Below, in pieces: positions 55,516-55,597 of a stretch of 55,597 nucleotides of DNA. The translations under genes and the position numbers were made by a program. Numbering within the stretch: the first letter of the stretch is position 1; each line of letters begins with the position of its first letter. The stretch is from Alphaproteobacteria bacterium (GTDB taxonomy: Bacteria > Pseudomonadota > Alphaproteobacteria > CAAHEQ01 > UBA3637): positions 1 through 55,597 of the forward strand of contig JAGCKR010000007.1 in NCBI GenBank assembly GCA_017647405.1, read 5' to 3'. The notes below the pieces were generated by a model, which saw only the letters and a list, made by a program, of their open reading frames with translations, made no database searches and was not told where the DNA came from.

Positions 55516-55597
55516 TTACATTCTAAAAGGTTTACATCTTTTAGGAATATACCAAATATTTTCATCAAGTTTTTCACAATTATCCAATGAAAAATCA
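55516..55597 (-). CDS. Possible 3' end of a minus-strand gene running past the right edge
   Basis: A minus-strand frame enters from the right edge and ends with TAA at 55518-55516. It would encode 26 residues ending IPKRCKPFRM. A second minus-strand frame is also open over this short stretch, so the call is weak. No family can be recognised. Confidence 0.25.
   Translation of the reverse strand, partial: DFSLDNCEKLDENIWYIPKRCKPFRM

Overview
The window is a gene-dense, AT-rich bacterial chromosome segment with about 50 protein genes and no rRNA, tRNA or CRISPR seen. The gene set points to an alphaproteobacterium. Supporting features are the division/murein (dcw) cluster, a DNV-type FtsZ with a long C-terminal linker, RNase J next to a biotin ligase, ParE-type topoisomerase, and ankyrin proteins. 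Two pilin-like proteins carry a prepilin signal that I associate with uncultured host-associated (gut) Alphaproteobacteria. The lineage is inference from gene content and was not tested by phylogeny.

Layout: positions 1-4486 (+) hold the 3' part of a sialyltransferase-like (GT52-type) gene, parE, a cytidylate-kinase-like gene and a second, complete sialyltransferase-like gene. Positions 4476-26156 (-) are almost all housekeeping: lepB-rnc-era-recO, ndk, then one long dcw run rsmH-ftsL-ftsI-murEF(fused)-mraY-ftsW-murG-murC-murB-ddl-ftsQ-ftsA-ftsZ, a terminator, then rsmB and a flavodoxin-like reductase. mraZ, murD and lpxC are absent from their usual places. Positions 26231-36235 mix tgt, dciA, sufE, dnaX, obgE, rsfS and a DsbA-like gene (+) with a GT8-like glycosyltransferase, rnj, birA and a thioredoxin-like lipoprotein (-).

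From 36 kb on the content becomes accessory. It includes cca, a GDSL esterase, a membrane metallophosphoesterase with a coiled-coil tail, a very compact alkaline phosphatase, and an ABC transporter/ankyrin/small-protein operon. These are followed by a block of duplicated surface genes: two pilin-like proteins and two membrane-anchored alpha-1,2-fucosyltransferase-like proteins, the second frameshifted. After metG come a two-gene operon of unknown function (50921-52691) and a large ankyrin/coiled-coil protein driven by a perfect consensus promoter.

The housekeeping half makes and divides the cell wall, exports proteins (LepB, DsbA-like) and assembles ribosomes (Era, ObgE, RsfS, RsmB, RsmH). 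The accessory half looks like a surface and host-interaction toolkit: sialyl- and fucosyl-type glycosyltransferases, pilins, ankyrin proteins and a dedicated ABC transporter. The most interesting signals are the pilin plus fucosyltransferase block with its conserved four-cysteine domain, the A9 slippage site in dnaX, the unknown operon at 50.9-52.7 kb, and the paired sialyltransferase-like genes.
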